64,000 nt of DNA from contig OZ220216.1 of the NCBI GenBank assembly GCA_964291505.2, forward strand, positions 930,001 to 994,000. The letters run 5' to 3'. The notes below the pieces were generated by a model that was given only the letters and a program-made list of their open reading frames with translations, had not been told where the DNA came from and did not search any database. Positions within the stretch are counted from its first letter, which is position 1, and every line of letters begins with the position of its first letter. This DNA is from Kistimonas sp964291505 (lineage in GTDB: Bacteria; Pseudomonadota; Gammaproteobacteria; Pseudomonadales; Endozoicomonadaceae). A program made the position numbers and the translations under genes. Positions 52,174 through 61,826 of this stretch are shown here, piece after piece.

Positions 52174-52695
52174 ATGTTGCGCAGTATCAAATTCGCCCTG
52201 CTGGCCATGATTCTGGTTGCCCCATTGTCGCAGGCGGCCGCCCCTAATCGTGTTGCGGTGGTCAACTCTCAGATGGCGCTGCTGGAATCTGCCGCGGCCA
52301 AGCAATATGCCAAGGTGTCCGAACAGCAGTTTGGTGAGCAAATCAATAAGCTGAAAGGGCTTGAATCACAATACAAAACGCTCATGGGCAAGCTTGAAAA
52401 AGAAGGTCCAATGATGAGCGAGGCTGAGCGCACCAAGCTGCAGCTGGAAATGCGTCGTAAGAAGGAAGACTGGGAATATCAGGCGCGTCAGCTTCAGGTC
52501 GAAAAGAATGAGGCTGACCAGAAAGAGCTGGCCAAATTGCAGCCGCAACTCGAAGAAGCGATTCAGGCCGTTGCCAAAAGCGAAGGATATGATGTCGTCA
52601 TTGAGCGTGCTGCCGCGCGCTTTGTTAAGCCTGAAAATGACGTGACTCGTAAGGTTATCGACAAGCTGAACCGGCTAACCGCCAAACAGAAGTAA
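52174..52695 (+). CDS. skp: Periplasmic chaperone Skp/OmpH
   Basis: 173 residues from the ATG at 52174 (CAGGAG upstream). Signal peptide (cleavage near SQAAA/PNRV), then a trimerization beta strand (NRVAVVNSQMAL) and long charged coiled-coil tentacles (about 45-125, rich in Lys/Glu/Gln). Holds unfolded outer-membrane proteins between Sec and BAM. Sits between bamA and lpxD as usual. Confidence 0.95.
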   Translation: MLRSIKFALLAMILVAPLSQAAAPNRVAVVNSQMALLESAAAKQYAKVSEQQFGEQINKLKGLESQYKTLMGKLEKEGPMMSEAERTKLQLEMRRKKEDWEYQARQLQVEKNEADQKELAKLQPQLEEAIQAVAKSEGYDVVIERAAARFVKPENDVTRKVIDKLNRLTAKQK

Positions 52696-52721
52696 GCAGA
52701 CGGAAAGTAGTACTCCCTGTG

Positions 52722-53747
52722 ATGAAAGCCGAAAAACACTTCACCCTGGCCGAACTGGCAGAATTTCTCTGTGCGGATGTTCAGGGTGATAGCACCATTG
52801 TGATCCATCGACTTGCAACGCTTCAGGACGCAGGCAAGGGTGCGCTCACTTTTCTGTCCAATCCGGCCTATGAGAAGTTTCTGTCAGATACGGAAGCGTC
52901 TGCTGTGTTATTGAGTCCGGAAATGGCAGAGAAGTATGAAGGTAATGCACTGGTCGTGCAGAACCCTTACCTGGGGTATGCCCGTGTCTCCCGCCTGTTT
53001 GAACCCAAGCCGGTCGAGTATGTTGTTCATCCGACGGCTTGGATTGATGAAACGGCTGTGGTCAGTCCTGAGGCTAGTATTGGGCCACAGGTGACGATTG
53101 AGGCTGGGGCGTCTGTGGCTGCCGGAGCGCGGATTGGCGCCGGTTCTGTCATCGGTCGTAACAGTATTATCGGGAAGGATACGGTTCTAAATCCTAACGT
53201 TACCATTTGTCACGGAGTTGTTGTGGGTGACCGCTGTATACTGCACAGCGGTGCCGTGCTGGGTTCGGATGGCTTTGGGTTTGCCCATGATGGCCAGAGC
53301 TGGGTCAAGATTGCACAGCTGGGTGGTGTTGTCGTTGGCGATGATGTTGAGATTGGCGCTAATTCCGCTATTGATCGTGGTGCGCTTGCAGATACGGTAA
53401 TTGGCAATGGCGTGATTATCGATAACCATGTGCATGTGGCCCACAATGTGGTCATTGGGGATAAGACGGCGATTGCTGGTTGTACCGGTATATCCGGCAG
53501 TACCAAAATCGGTCGAAACTGTATTATTGCGGGCGGTTGTGGCATTGCTGGCCATCTGGAAATTACCGATGGCGTACATCTGGCGGGCATGGCGATGGTT
53601 ACCAAGTCCATCCTGAAGCCCGGGCAGTATTCTTCAGGTTCTGTCGGTTGTATGCCAGTGCGTGAGTGGCGCAAGAATACCGTGCGCTTCCGTCAGCTGG
53701 ATGATATGGCCAGACGTCTCAAGGAACTTGAGAAAAAGCTGGATTGA
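52722..53747 (+). CDS. lpxD: UDP-3-O-acylglucosamine N-acyltransferase
   Basis: 341 residues from ATG 52722 (a GTG directly before it is an alternative). Third step of lipid A synthesis. N-terminal uridine-binding domain (FTLAELAEFLCADVQGD, LTFLSNPAYEKFL), then a left-handed beta-helix of hexapeptide repeats with the catalytic histidine in NHVHVAHNVVIGD, and a C-terminal helix (MPVREWRKNTVRFRQLD). Confidence 0.97.
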   Translation: MKAEKHFTLAELAEFLCADVQGDSTIVIHRLATLQDAGKGALTFLSNPAYEKFLSDTEASAVLLSPEMAEKYEGNALVVQNPYLGYARVSRLFEPKPVEYVVHPTAWIDETAVVSPEASIGPQVTIEAGASVAAGARIGAGSVIGRNSIIGKDTVLNPNVTICHGVVVGDRCILHSGAVLGSDGFGFAHDGQSWVKIAQLGGVVVGDDVEIGANSAIDRGALADTVIGNGVIIDNHVHVAHNVVIGDKTAIAGCTGISGSTKIGRNCIIAGGCGIAGHLEITDGVHLAGMAMVTKSILKPGQYSSGSVGCMPVREWRKNTVRFRQLDDMARRLKELEKKLD

Positions 53748-53757
53748 GATATATGAA

Positions 53758-53785
53758 ACCCGATTCGTGATAACGTGTCGGGTTG
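53758..53785 (+). terminator. Weak hairpin between lpxD and fabZ
   Basis: AACCCGA and TCGGGTT with a 14-base loop and no T-run, in a 133-base gap. May mark an internal attenuation or processing site. Confidence 0.3.
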
Positions 53786-53880
53786 TCTCCCGGTTCCTTC
53801 CCTGATCGGCATCCGTTGCTGGCTGCAAGCCAAACGTTCTGCACGGTGATTATCTGCTTCTTCGGAGAAATGGTTCGCAC

Positions 53881-54321
53881 ATGATGCGTATAGATGAGAT
53901 CAAGGCGCTCTTGCCCCAGCGTTACCCCTTTTTGTTGGTTGACAGGGTTGTCGACATCGACCTGGAAAAGAACACCATCGATTGCTACAAAAATGTCACG
54001 GCGAATGAAGAGTTTTTCAATGGCCATTTTCCCGGTCATCCCGTGATGCCTGGTGTGCTGATTATTGAGGCCATGGCGCAGGCGGCGGGTCTGTTGGGGT
54101 TCACCATGGCGGGTAAGACTGGCGGGGAAAACTCTGTCTATTATTTCGCAGCGGCCGATAAAGTCCGTTTTCGTCAGCCGGTCGTGCCCGGTGACCGGTT
54201 GCAACTGGTTGCCGAATACATGGGATGCAAAAGAGATATCTGGAAATTTTCCTGTAAAGCACTGGTTGATGGTAAAATGGCAAGTTCTGCTGTTATTACC
54301 TGTGCGAAAAAGGATATCTGA
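53881..54321 (+). CDS. fabZ: 3-hydroxyacyl-ACP dehydratase FabZ
   Basis: 146 residues. Dehydrates beta-hydroxyacyl-ACP in fatty acid elongation. Hot-dog fold with catalytic His49 and Glu63 in NGHFPGHPVMPGVLIIEAMA. LLPQRYPFLLVDRV near the start is diagnostic. lpxA begins 2 bases after the stop, linking fatty acid and lipid A precursor supply. Confidence 0.98.
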   Translation: MMRIDEIKALLPQRYPFLLVDRVVDIDLEKNTIDCYKNVTANEEFFNGHFPGHPVMPGVLIIEAMAQAAGLLGFTMAGKTGGENSVYYFAAADKVRFRQPVVPGDRLQLVAEYMGCKRDIWKFSCKALVDGKMASSAVITCAKKDI

Positions 54322-54323
54322 AC

Positions 54324-55094
54324 TTGATCGACTCCCGTGCAATTATTCACCCGTCCGCGCAGCTGGACTGTGATGTTGAAGTAGGGCCGTTCACCGTTAT
54401 CGGTCCTGATGTCGAAATCGGGGCTGGTACAAAGATTCACTCCCATGCAGTGATCAAGGGCCCGACACGCATCGGCAAAAACAATACGATTTTTCAGTTT
54501 GCATCTGTTGGCGAGGATTGCCAGGACAAGAAGTACGCCGGTGAACCCACTCGGCTTGAAATCGGTGATAACAACGTCATTCGTGAAGGTTGTACAATTC
54601 ACCGTGGCACGGTGCAGGATCAGAGCCTGACTAAAATTGGCAGCAACAATTTGCTGATGGCTTATGTGCATGTCGCCCATGACTGCGTGGTGGGTGATAA
54701 CTGTATCTTTGCTAACAACACAGCCATTGCCGGTCATGTCACTGTCGGTGATGGTGTGATTCTCGGTGGTCTGACCACTGTGCACCAGTTCTGCCAGATT
54801 GGCGCCTACAGCATGAGTGCTGCCCACAGTGCCATTTTCAAAGATGTTCCCGCCTTTATCATGGTCAGTGGTAATCCGGCTGAAGCCCATGGTATGAACT
54901 TCGAGGGTATGCGCCGTCGGGGTTGGAGTGATGAGGTCATCCGCAGCCTGCGTCAGGCTTACAAGGTGATTTACCGTCAGGGATTGAAAACCGCTCAGGC
55001 GGTTGAAGTCCTTCAGGGCATGGCGGCGGAAACCAGTCAGGTGCAACTGCTGGTGAAATCGCTGCAGTCATCCACTCGGGGGATTACCCGCTAA
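54324..55094 (+). CDS. lpxA: UDP-N-acetylglucosamine O-acyltransferase
   Basis: 256 residues using a TTG start (54324), which gives the family N terminus (M)IDSRAIIHPSAQL; AAGGA is about 9 bases upstream. First step of lipid A synthesis. Hexapeptide beta-helix with catalytic histidine in YVHVAHDCVVGDN (about H119) and a C-terminal helical domain (GMRRRGWSDEVIRSLRQAYK). Confidence 0.98.
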   Translation: MIDSRAIIHPSAQLDCDVEVGPFTVIGPDVEIGAGTKIHSHAVIKGPTRIGKNNTIFQFASVGEDCQDKKYAGEPTRLEIGDNNVIREGCTIHRGTVQDQSLTKIGSNNLLMAYVHVAHDCVVGDNCIFANNTAIAGHVTVGDGVILGGLTTVHQFCQIGAYSMSAAHSAIFKDVPAFIMVSGNPAEAHGMNFEGMRRRGWSDEVIRSLRQAYKVIYRQGLKTAQAVEVLQGMAAETSQVQLLVKSLQSSTRGITR

Positions 55095-55122
55095 GGTTCT
55101 CTGACCTGCAGGGATATTCTGG

Positions 55123-56292
55123 ATGACAAAACCCGTTACGATTGCCATTGTTGCCGGCGAAGCTTCCGGTGATATTTTGGGGGCTGGTCTGGTTCGCGCC
55201 CTCAAGCAACGCTTGCCGCATGTTCGATTTGTAGGCATCGGTGGTCCTGATATGTTGGCGGAAGGCTTTGAAAGCCTGTTTCCCATGGAGCGCCTGTCAG
55301 TCATGGGACTGGTGGAAGTGCTTGGCCGCCTGAAGGAATTGCTACATATTCGCAAAACGCTGGTTGAATATTTCTGTGCCGAGAAGCCGGATGTGTTCAT
55401 CGGTATTGATGCACCTGATTTTAATCTCCCGCTTGAACAGAAACTTCATGATGCCGGTATTGCGACGGTGCATTATGTGAGTCCTTCTGTCTGGGCCTGG
55501 CGGCAGAAACGCGTGCTGAATATCAAGCAGTCGACGGATCATATGCTCACATTGTTGCCGTTTGAAGCGCGTTTCTATGAAGAACATGCGATTCCTGTCA
55601 CGTTTGTTGGCCATCCGTTAGCCGACAAGATACCGCTGGATATTGATGTGGCCGGCGCGCGGGACGCGTTGGGTTATCGCGCTGAGGATCAGGTTGTTGC
55701 ATTGATGCCAGGCAGTCGTGGTGGTGAGGTTAAACGACTCGGGCCACTGTTTCTCCAGGCTGCGCAGCTCATGTTACAGCAGCAGCCGCAGTTAAAGTTC
55801 GTTATTCCCTGTGCCAATGCTCAGCGTCGGGAGCAGCTGGAACAGTATCTGGCCGAAATGTCAGACATGCCGGTCAAGCTGTTGGATGGGCTGTCACACC
55901 AGGCCATGGCCGCGGCAGACGCTATCCTGATTGCTTCTGGTACGGCGACACTGGAGGCGATGCTGCATAAAAAACCGATGGTGGTGAGCTATCGCGTAGC
56001 CTGGCTGACATACCAGATCTTGCGGCGAATGGTGAAATCGGAATGGGTATCCTTACCCAACCTGTTAGCAGGTAAGGCGTTGGTGCCTGAAATCCTTCAG
56101 GATGCAGCGACACCTGAGCGCCTCGCCCAGGAAACTCTGGATGCCATGGAAAACAATGCGCGTCACCGTGAACAGGCTGATCAATATATGGCGATGCATC
56201 AAACGCTGCGCCGTAATGCCAGTGAGCAGGCGGCAGAGGCTGTGATGGGTTTGTTAAAGAAACAGGGAGGCATTGCCTGTGCAGCAGAGTGA
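55123..56292 (+). CDS. lpxB: Lipid-A-disaccharide synthase
   Basis: 389 residues. Joins UDP-diacylglucosamine and lipid X. GT-B glycosyltransferase with IVAGEASGDILGAGL at the N terminus, HYVSPSVWAWRQKR, FVGHPLADKI, LMPGSRGGEVKRL and ASGTATLEAMLHKKPMVV. The 3' end overlaps rnhB by 14 bases. Confidence 0.97.
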   Translation: MTKPVTIAIVAGEASGDILGAGLVRALKQRLPHVRFVGIGGPDMLAEGFESLFPMERLSVMGLVEVLGRLKELLHIRKTLVEYFCAEKPDVFIGIDAPDFNLPLEQKLHDAGIATVHYVSPSVWAWRQKRVLNIKQSTDHMLTLLPFEARFYEEHAIPVTFVGHPLADKIPLDIDVAGARDALGYRAEDQVVALMPGSRGGEVKRLGPLFLQAAQLMLQQQPQLKFVIPCANAQRREQLEQYLAEMSDMPVKLLDGLSHQAMAAADAILIASGTATLEAMLHKKPMVVSYRVAWLTYQILRRMVKSEWVSLPNLLAGKALVPEILQDAATPERLAQETLDAMENNARHREQADQYMAMHQTLRRNASEQAAEAVMGLLKKQGGIACAAE

Positions 56293-56893
56293 ACTGTCTT
56301 TTTTTGTTTCCGATGATGAAGCTGTTGTGGCCGGTGTCGATGAAGTCGGCCGTGGTCCGCTCTGTGGCCCTGTGGTGACGGCAGCGGTGATTCTGGATCC
56401 TTCACGCCCTATAGAAGGTTTGAACGACTCCAAGAAACTCTCGGAAAGTCGCCGTGAAGCGCTGTTTGATATTATCAAGGAACGGGCGCTAGCCTGGTCG
56501 CTTGGGCGGGCAGAGGTTGATGAGATTGATCAGCTGAATATTCTGCACGCCACGATGCTGGCTATGCAGCGGGCTGTTGCAGAGTTGTCTGTAAAACCAT
56601 CACTGGCGTTGATAGATGGCAATCGTTGCCCGAAACTTCCCTGTGCGGCGGAGTCTGTAGTCAAAGGCGATAGTCGAGTACCGGAGATTGCTGCTGCTTC
56701 CATCCTGGCTAAGGTAACCCGCGATCGGGAAATGCTGGAGATGGATCGACAGTACCCAGGCTATGGTATTGCCAAGCACAAGGGCTACCCGACGAAAGAG
56801 CATCTCGAAGCCCTGGTAAAACTGGGCGTGACGCCACACCACCGTCGCTCGTTTAAACCGGTGCGTGAACTGGTGGAAAATCTGCCGGCGTGA
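56279..56893 (+). CDS. rnhB: Ribonuclease HII
   Basis: 204 residues from a GTG at 56279. GGGAGG lies 8 bases before it but only 2 bases before an alternative in-frame TTG at 56273, so GTG is preferred. Removes RNA from RNA-DNA hybrids and single ribonucleotides. Active-site acids in AGVDEVGRGPLCGP, LIDGNRCP and ASILAKVTRD, plus GYGIAKHKGYPTKEH. Overlaps lpxB, as is common. Confidence 0.97.
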   Translation: MQQSELSFFVSDDEAVVAGVDEVGRGPLCGPVVTAAVILDPSRPIEGLNDSKKLSESRREALFDIIKERALAWSLGRAEVDEIDQLNILHATMLAMQRAVAELSVKPSLALIDGNRCPKLPCAAESVVKGDSRVPEIAAASILAKVTRDREMLEMDRQYPGYGIAKHKGYPTKEHLEALVKLGVTPHHRRSFKPVRELVENLPA

Positions 56894-56986
56894 TCTTCCC
56901 TTTCATCAGTCGACGGCGGTGTCATTCACCCCGGTCGGCTGATAGACTAACCTGATTCTGTTCTTCATCCCCCGGGCCTGTGTTTC

Positions 56987-59900
56987 ATGACAACCCAGTT
57001 TGTTCATCTTCGTCTGCACTCTGAATTTTCCCTGGTTGATGGCCTTATCCGGATTAAATCCCTGATTGGTGCCGTGGCTGAGCGAGGCATGGTGGCTGTA
57101 GCGGTGACGGATCAGTCCAACATGTGCTCACTGGTGCGTTTCTATCAGTCGGCCCAGGGGACTGGCATCAAACCGATTTGTGGCTGTGATGTCTGGCTGG
57201 AAAACAGTGATCCCACAGAGCCGCCTACCCATCTGACGCTGCTTTGCATGAACGAGCAGGGTTATCGAAACCTGATGGAGCTGGTCGCGCAGAGTTTCCA
57301 GACCAACCAGCATCAAGGTAAGGCGCTGGTCAAACGACAGTGGGTCTTTGAAAAATCAGAGGGATTGATTGCGCTTTCCGGGGCAAGCCAGGGGGAAATT
57401 GGGCAGAAACTGCTGGCAGGGCATCCTGATGAGGCAGAAAACCTGCTTAAAGATTGGCAGGCTGCCTTTGGCGATCGCTTTTATCTTGAATTGCAGCGCA
57501 CAGGCCGTCCCGGTGATGAGAGTTACCTGCATGCGGCCGTTGAACTGGCGTCGCGCTGTCAGTGTGCGGTGGTGGCTACCAATGATGTAATGTTTATGGA
57601 TCGGGACGATTTCGATGCCCATGAAGCCCGGTTCTGCATTGGTGAGAGTCGGGTGCTGGATGATCCCCGGCGTCCCCGCCCATACAGCGAAGAACAGTAT
57701 TTCAAAACACCAGCGGAAATGATTGAGCTCTTTTCCGATATTCCTGAAGCTATTGCGAATACGGTTGAGATTGCCAAACGCTGCAGCGTCCATGTGCCTC
57801 TGGGGACTTACCATCTTCCGGAATACCCCATCCCGGAAGGGAAGACCATGGATGAGTTTTTCCGGGAATTCTCCGCCCAGGGTCTGGAAGAACGGCTGGA
57901 AATTATTCTCGACAAGAATGATCCGGAGTATGAAGCCAAACGGCAGGTTTACTATGATCGCCTGAATTTCGAGCTGGACATTATCCTGCAGATGGGGTTC
58001 CCCGGTTATTTCCTGATCGTTATGGACTTTATCCAGTGGTCCAAGAATAACGGGATTCCGGTAGGGCCTGGGCGGGGTTCCGGTGCCGGCTCGCTGGTGG
58101 CCTATGCTCAGAAAATCACCGATCTTGATCCACTCGAATACGACCTGCTGTTCGAACGATTCCTGAATCCTGAACGGGTTTCCATGCCTGACTTTGACGT
58201 CGACTTCTGCATGGATAACCGCGACAAGGTCATTGACTATGTGTCACGGACTTACGGTCGTGATGCGGTCTCCCAGATCATTACCTTCGGTACCATGGCG
58301 GCCAAGGCGGTGGTCAAGGATGTCGCCCGGGTGCAGGGCAAGTCCTACGGTATGGCTGACCGCCTGTCCAAACTGATTCCCTTTGAAGTCGGCATGACGC
58401 TGAAAAAAGCGTATGACCAGGAAGAAGGATTGCGTGAGTTCCTCGAAAATGATGAGGATGCCCAGGAAGTCTGGGAAATGGCGCTCAAGCTGGAAGGTAT
58501 TACCCGAAATGTCGGTAAACATGCCGGTGGTGTTGTTATTGCGCCGACAAAGCTAACCGATTTTTCGCCCCTGTATTGTGATGAAAGTGGCCATGGTCTG
58601 GTTACGCAGTACGACAAGAATGATGTCGAAACAGCCGGATTGGTTAAATTCGACTTTCTTGGGTTGCGGACGCTGACGATTGTTGACTGGGCGTTGAAAA
58701 TGATCAATCCGCGCCTGGAAAAGCAGGGGCAGCCTCCTATCGACATCATGCAGATCAATCTGGAAGACAGTGCCTCATACACTCTGCTGAAGAAGGCGGA
58801 GACGACGGCAGTTTTCCAGCTTGAATCCCGTGGCATGAAAGACCTCATCAAGCGCCTGCAGCCAGACTGTTTCGAAGATATCATCGCATTGGTGGCACTG
58901 TTCCGTCCTGGACCCTTGCAGTCCGGCATGGTAGACAACTTCATTAACCGTAAGCATGGTCGTGAAGAGTTGTCCTACCCGGATGCCCAGTATCAGCACG
59001 AATGGCTCAAGCCGATCCTGCAACCGACCTACGGCATTATCCTCTACCAGGAACAGGTCATGCAGATCGCCCAGGAGCTGGCAGGCTATACCCTGGGTGG
59101 TGCGGATATGCTGCGCCGGGCCATGGGTAAGAAAAAACCGGAGGAGATGGCCAAGCAGCGCTCGGTGTTTGAAGAGGGCGCCAAGGGCAAGGGTGTCGAC
59201 CCTGAACTGGCCATGAAGATCTTTGACCTGGTGGAAAAGTTTGCCGGTTACGGTTTTAACAAATCGCACTCTGCCGCCTATGCCCTGGTCTCTTACCAGA
59301 CGCTCTGGTTGAAAACCCATTACCCTGCGGAATTTATGGCGGCGGTCATGTCGTCGGATATGCAGAATACCGACAAAGTGGTCACCTTCATTGAAGAGTG
59401 CCGGAATATGGACCTAAATGTCCTGCCGCCTAATGTGAACAGCGGCAGCTACATGTTTGGTGTTAACGATGACGGTCATATTGTTTACGGGCTTGGTGCC
59501 ATCAAAGGTGTTGGTGAGGGTCCGATTGCGGCCATCGTGGAAGCAAGAAAGCAGGGTGGTCCGTTTAAAGATATTTTTGATTTCTGTCAGCGTATCGATA
59601 GCAAGAAAGTCAACAAGCGTTGTCTAGAAGCGTTAATCCGTTCCGGTGCGCTGGATATGCAGGGGCCGTATCCCGGGAAGAAAAAACAGCTCAACCTTAA
59701 TCGGGCAGTTCTTGACGCCAGTATGGAAGAAGCGGTTAAGGCTGCTGAGCAGTCAGCCCGTAGTCTCGACAGCGGTCTCGGTGATTTGTTCGGTGGACTG
59801 GTTCCGGAAGAAGATACGGACGCTTATGGCAACTATGGTCGCGTCAGAGAGTGGGCCGACAAAGAACGCTTGCGTGGTGAAAAGGATACTCTGGGCCTGT

Positions 59901-60493
59901 ACCTGACGGGACACCCAATTGATGAGTATGAGAAAGAAATACGACACTTTGTTCGTAACCGGATTGTGGATCTTCAGCCCGGCAGGGATAAGGTGAATAT
60001 TGCCGGTCTTATCGTTGCCCTGCGAGTCATGAAGAACAAGCGCGGCGATAAGATGGGCTTTATTACCCTGGATGATCGCAGTGGGCGGATTGAAGTCTCG
60101 GTCTTTGCCGATACCTTCAACAAGTTCCAGCACTTGCTGACCAAAGACACACTCATTGTCGTTGAGGCTGAGGTCAGTTTTGATGATTACTCGGGGGCGT
60201 TGAAAGCGGTCGCGAGAAACGTGCTCAGCCTTGTAGATGCGCGATCGCACTATGCCAATGAGCTAGAGATTGTGCTGGATTATGCCAGCTGCACTACCGG
60301 CTTCGAGCGTCGTCTTCAGCAGTTGTTTAGTGACCATTCCGGTCAGACACCTGTCAGTGTGCAGTATGAAGGTTCCGATGCTCGGGCTAGAGTGCGGCTG
60401 GGTGATCAGTGGCAGGTGAGTCCCAGCGATGAACTGGTGCAAATGCTCAAAGATCAATTCGGCAAGGATCAGGTCAGCGTCATTTATAACTGA
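56987..60493 (+). CDS. dnaE: DNA polymerase III alpha subunit
   Basis: 1168 residues. Replicative polymerase. N-terminal PHP domain (FVHLRLHSEFSLVDGLIRIK), C-family polymerase core with catalytic aspartates in MPDFDVDFCMDNRD, PVGPGRGSGAGSLVAYA, and FNKSHSAAYALVSYQTLWLK, then an HhH region, an OB domain (VNIAGLIVALRVMKNKRGD) and a C-terminal tau-binding region. In some relatives accA follows; here a terminator and a convergent lipoprotein gene follow. Confidence 0.98.
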   Translation: MTTQFVHLRLHSEFSLVDGLIRIKSLIGAVAERGMVAVAVTDQSNMCSLVRFYQSAQGTGIKPICGCDVWLENSDPTEPPTHLTLLCMNEQGYRNLMELVAQSFQTNQHQGKALVKRQWVFEKSEGLIALSGASQGEIGQKLLAGHPDEAENLLKDWQAAFGDRFYLELQRTGRPGDESYLHAAVELASRCQCAVVATNDVMFMDRDDFDAHEARFCIGESRVLDDPRRPRPYSEEQYFKTPAEMIELFSDIPEAIANTVEIAKRCSVHVPLGTYHLPEYPIPEGKTMDEFFREFSAQGLEERLEIILDKNDPEYEAKRQVYYDRLNFELDIILQMGFPGYFLIVMDFIQWSKNNGIPVGPGRGSGAGSLVAYAQKITDLDPLEYDLLFERFLNPERVSMPDFDVDFCMDNRDKVIDYVSRTYGRDAVSQIITFGTMAAKAVVKDVARVQGKSYGMADRLSKLIPFEVGMTLKKAYDQEEGLREFLENDEDAQEVWEMALKLEGITRNVGKHAGGVVIAPTKLTDFSPLYCDESGHGLVTQYDKNDVETAGLVKFDFLGLRTLTIVDWALKMINPRLEKQGQPPIDIMQINLEDSASYTLLKKAETTAVFQLESRGMKDLIKRLQPDCFEDIIALVALFRPGPLQSGMVDNFINRKHGREELSYPDAQYQHEWLKPILQPTYGIILYQEQVMQIAQELAGYTLGGADMLRRAMGKKKPEEMAKQRSVFEEGAKGKGVDPELAMKIFDLVEKFAGYGFNKSHSAAYALVSYQTLWLKTHYPAEFMAAVMSSDMQNTDKVVTFIEECRNMDLNVLPPNVNSGSYMFGVNDDGHIVYGLGAIKGVGEGPIAAIVEARKQGGPFKDIFDFCQRIDSKKVNKRCLEALIRSGALDMQGPYPGKKKQLNLNRAVLDASMEEAVKAAEQSARSLDSGLGDLFGGLVPEEDTDAYGNYGRVREWADKERLRGEKDTLGLYLTGHPIDEYEKEIRHFVRNRIVDLQPGRDKVNIAGLIVALRVMKNKRGDKMGFITLDDRSGRIEVSVFADTFNKFQHLLTKDTLIVVEAEVSFDDYSGALKAVARNVLSLVDARSHYANELEIVLDYASCTTGFERRLQQLFSDHSGQTPVSVQYEGSDARARVRLGDQWQVSPSDELVQMLKDQFGKDQVSVIYN

Positions 60494-60500
60494 CAGAATG

Positions 60501-60527
60501 CCGGGCAATGTAGTCAGCATTGCCCGG
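60501..60527. terminator. Hairpin between convergent dnaE and lipoprotein gene
   Basis: CCGGGCAATG and CATTGCCCGG, 10-bp perfect stem with a 7-base loop, followed by AGTTTGATT. Confidence 0.75.
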
Positions 60528-60534
60528 AGTTTGA

Positions 60535-61356
60535 TTAGCTTCCCTGTTGGTTCAGAAGAATATCCAGGTGCTGGTCAGCGATTTTCTGGTAGCTGGTGCC
60601 GGAAAATTCCCGCGAAACCTTCCTGAACGCTGCCAGTGTCTGCTCACGTTTTTCGGCATTCTGGGGTTGGCTGTTGTAGATAAGGGCAATCTGAAGCAGG
60701 GCGTCTGCTCTGAGCGATGTGGGCATGCCCCGTTCCCGGTAAACCAGCGTGTACAGCTCAATCACTTCCGCGGTTCTGTTTTTGACAACCGCTCGCTTTG
60801 ACAGTGAATGCATGGCTTGATCCAGCTTCGCGTAGCGTGGATCCGGAACCCGTTTAATTTGCTCCCAATCCGCCAGTTTTTCGTCAGGGGTGAATTTCAC
60901 CGGGTTATCAATGAGGTGTTCCACTTCAATGATTTTCGGTCGCGCATAATCAGCAGCCCGGGTTTCTGGAAATTCATTCACAATGCGGTAAAGATAATTG
61001 AGGGAAAGCGGGTAATTACGTTCCCGGTTATAACTGCTTTTGTAGATGAGGGCGATCTGATAAAGAGCGATGGCTTTTATTTGGTTGCTGAAGCCAATGT
61101 GCGTGTAACCATTGAGGTAGGTTTTCTCAGCTTCTGCAGATTGGCCATTAATGATGGCGTCAACGGAATAGGTAAATAGGTCTCCCTCTTCATCAACGAT
61201 GGCCTGGGCAACCTTTAACCGCTGGTCTTCATGACGTGCCAGTTCCCGGGTGCCGACATTGGCAACGAAGAGCGGCGTGCTGGGAGCGCATCCGGGCAGG
61301 CTGGTAACAGTGAGTAGGATTAATATGAGGCCTGACAGGCTTCTCCCGTGACGCAT
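60535..61356 (-). CDS. Predicted lipoprotein with helical (TPR-like) repeats, function unknown
   Basis: 273 residues. Signal peptide with a lipobox ending LPGC (cysteine at about residue 23), so it is a lipid-anchored envelope protein. Residue +2 after the cysteine is Ala, not Asp, which favours the outer membrane. The remainder is helical with TPR-like pairs (AIALYQIALIYKSSYNRE, LSLNYLYRIVNEFPETR, ADALLQIALIYNSQPQNAEK). Not assigned to a named family. Convergent with dnaE. Confidence 0.75.
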   Translation of the reverse strand: MRHGRSLSGLILILLTVTSLPGCAPSTPLFVANVGTRELARHEDQRLKVAQAIVDEEGDLFTYSVDAIINGQSAEAEKTYLNGYTHIGFSNQIKAIALYQIALIYKSSYNRERNYPLSLNYLYRIVNEFPETRAADYARPKIIEVEHLIDNPVKFTPDEKLADWEQIKRVPDPRYAKLDQAMHSLSKRAVVKNRTAEVIELYTLVYRERGMPTSLRADALLQIALIYNSQPQNAEKREQTLAAFRKVSREFSGTSYQKIADQHLDILLNQQGS

Positions 61357-61826
61357 TTTCGACGCTCCATAACCATTGTCTTATTGTTGTTGTGCGGTTT
61401 TCTGCGTCGAAAGCATACCATGAAACGCCTGGTGATAAATCCCGCAGCAAAAAGGGTGACAGAAAAACGACACTGCGTTTATAGCCTTAATGAATGGATT
61501 CTCTTTTATAGCCATTCATGATTGCTTGTCAGTTAAAGGAATTAAGTTGTCGTACATCTAGTAAAAAGCGGTTTAAACGCTGGGTAGTGACAGGGCTACT
61601 CTTTCTATGACGGCAATGGTTTTTACCCGTGTTTTTTTAAAGGTAATGAATCAGGCTGTTAACCGGTCTGACCGGTTAGTAAGAACGTCATGCTGCAGTC
61701 GATACTCTTTTCTTGTTTGAGCTACCGGGGGTAGTGGGGGATGAGAACAGGGATCACAGAAAACCTCGATGCGCAGTGATGTCATTGAGGTGCAGTATTC
61801 TGCTGGGTCTTGATGGAAGTACAGGC
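61357..61826. other. Gene-free stretch upstream of the PilZ-like gene
   Basis: About 470 bases with no supportable gene. It contains an 8-bp inverted repeat ATGAATGG/CCATTCAT at 61490-61519, a duplicated TTTATAGCC about 23 bases apart (61479, 61504) and the palindrome listed separately at 61660-61678. In-frame starts for the PilZ-like gene exist at 61713 and 61779 but lack support. Confidence 0.5.
61660..61678. promoter_or_regulatory. Perfect palindrome, possible operator
   Basis: TAACCGGT and ACCGGTTA separated by 3 bases, about 150 bases upstream of the PilZ-like gene. The 19-bp two-fold symmetric form is typical of a dimeric regulator site. The regulator is unknown. Confidence 0.45.
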
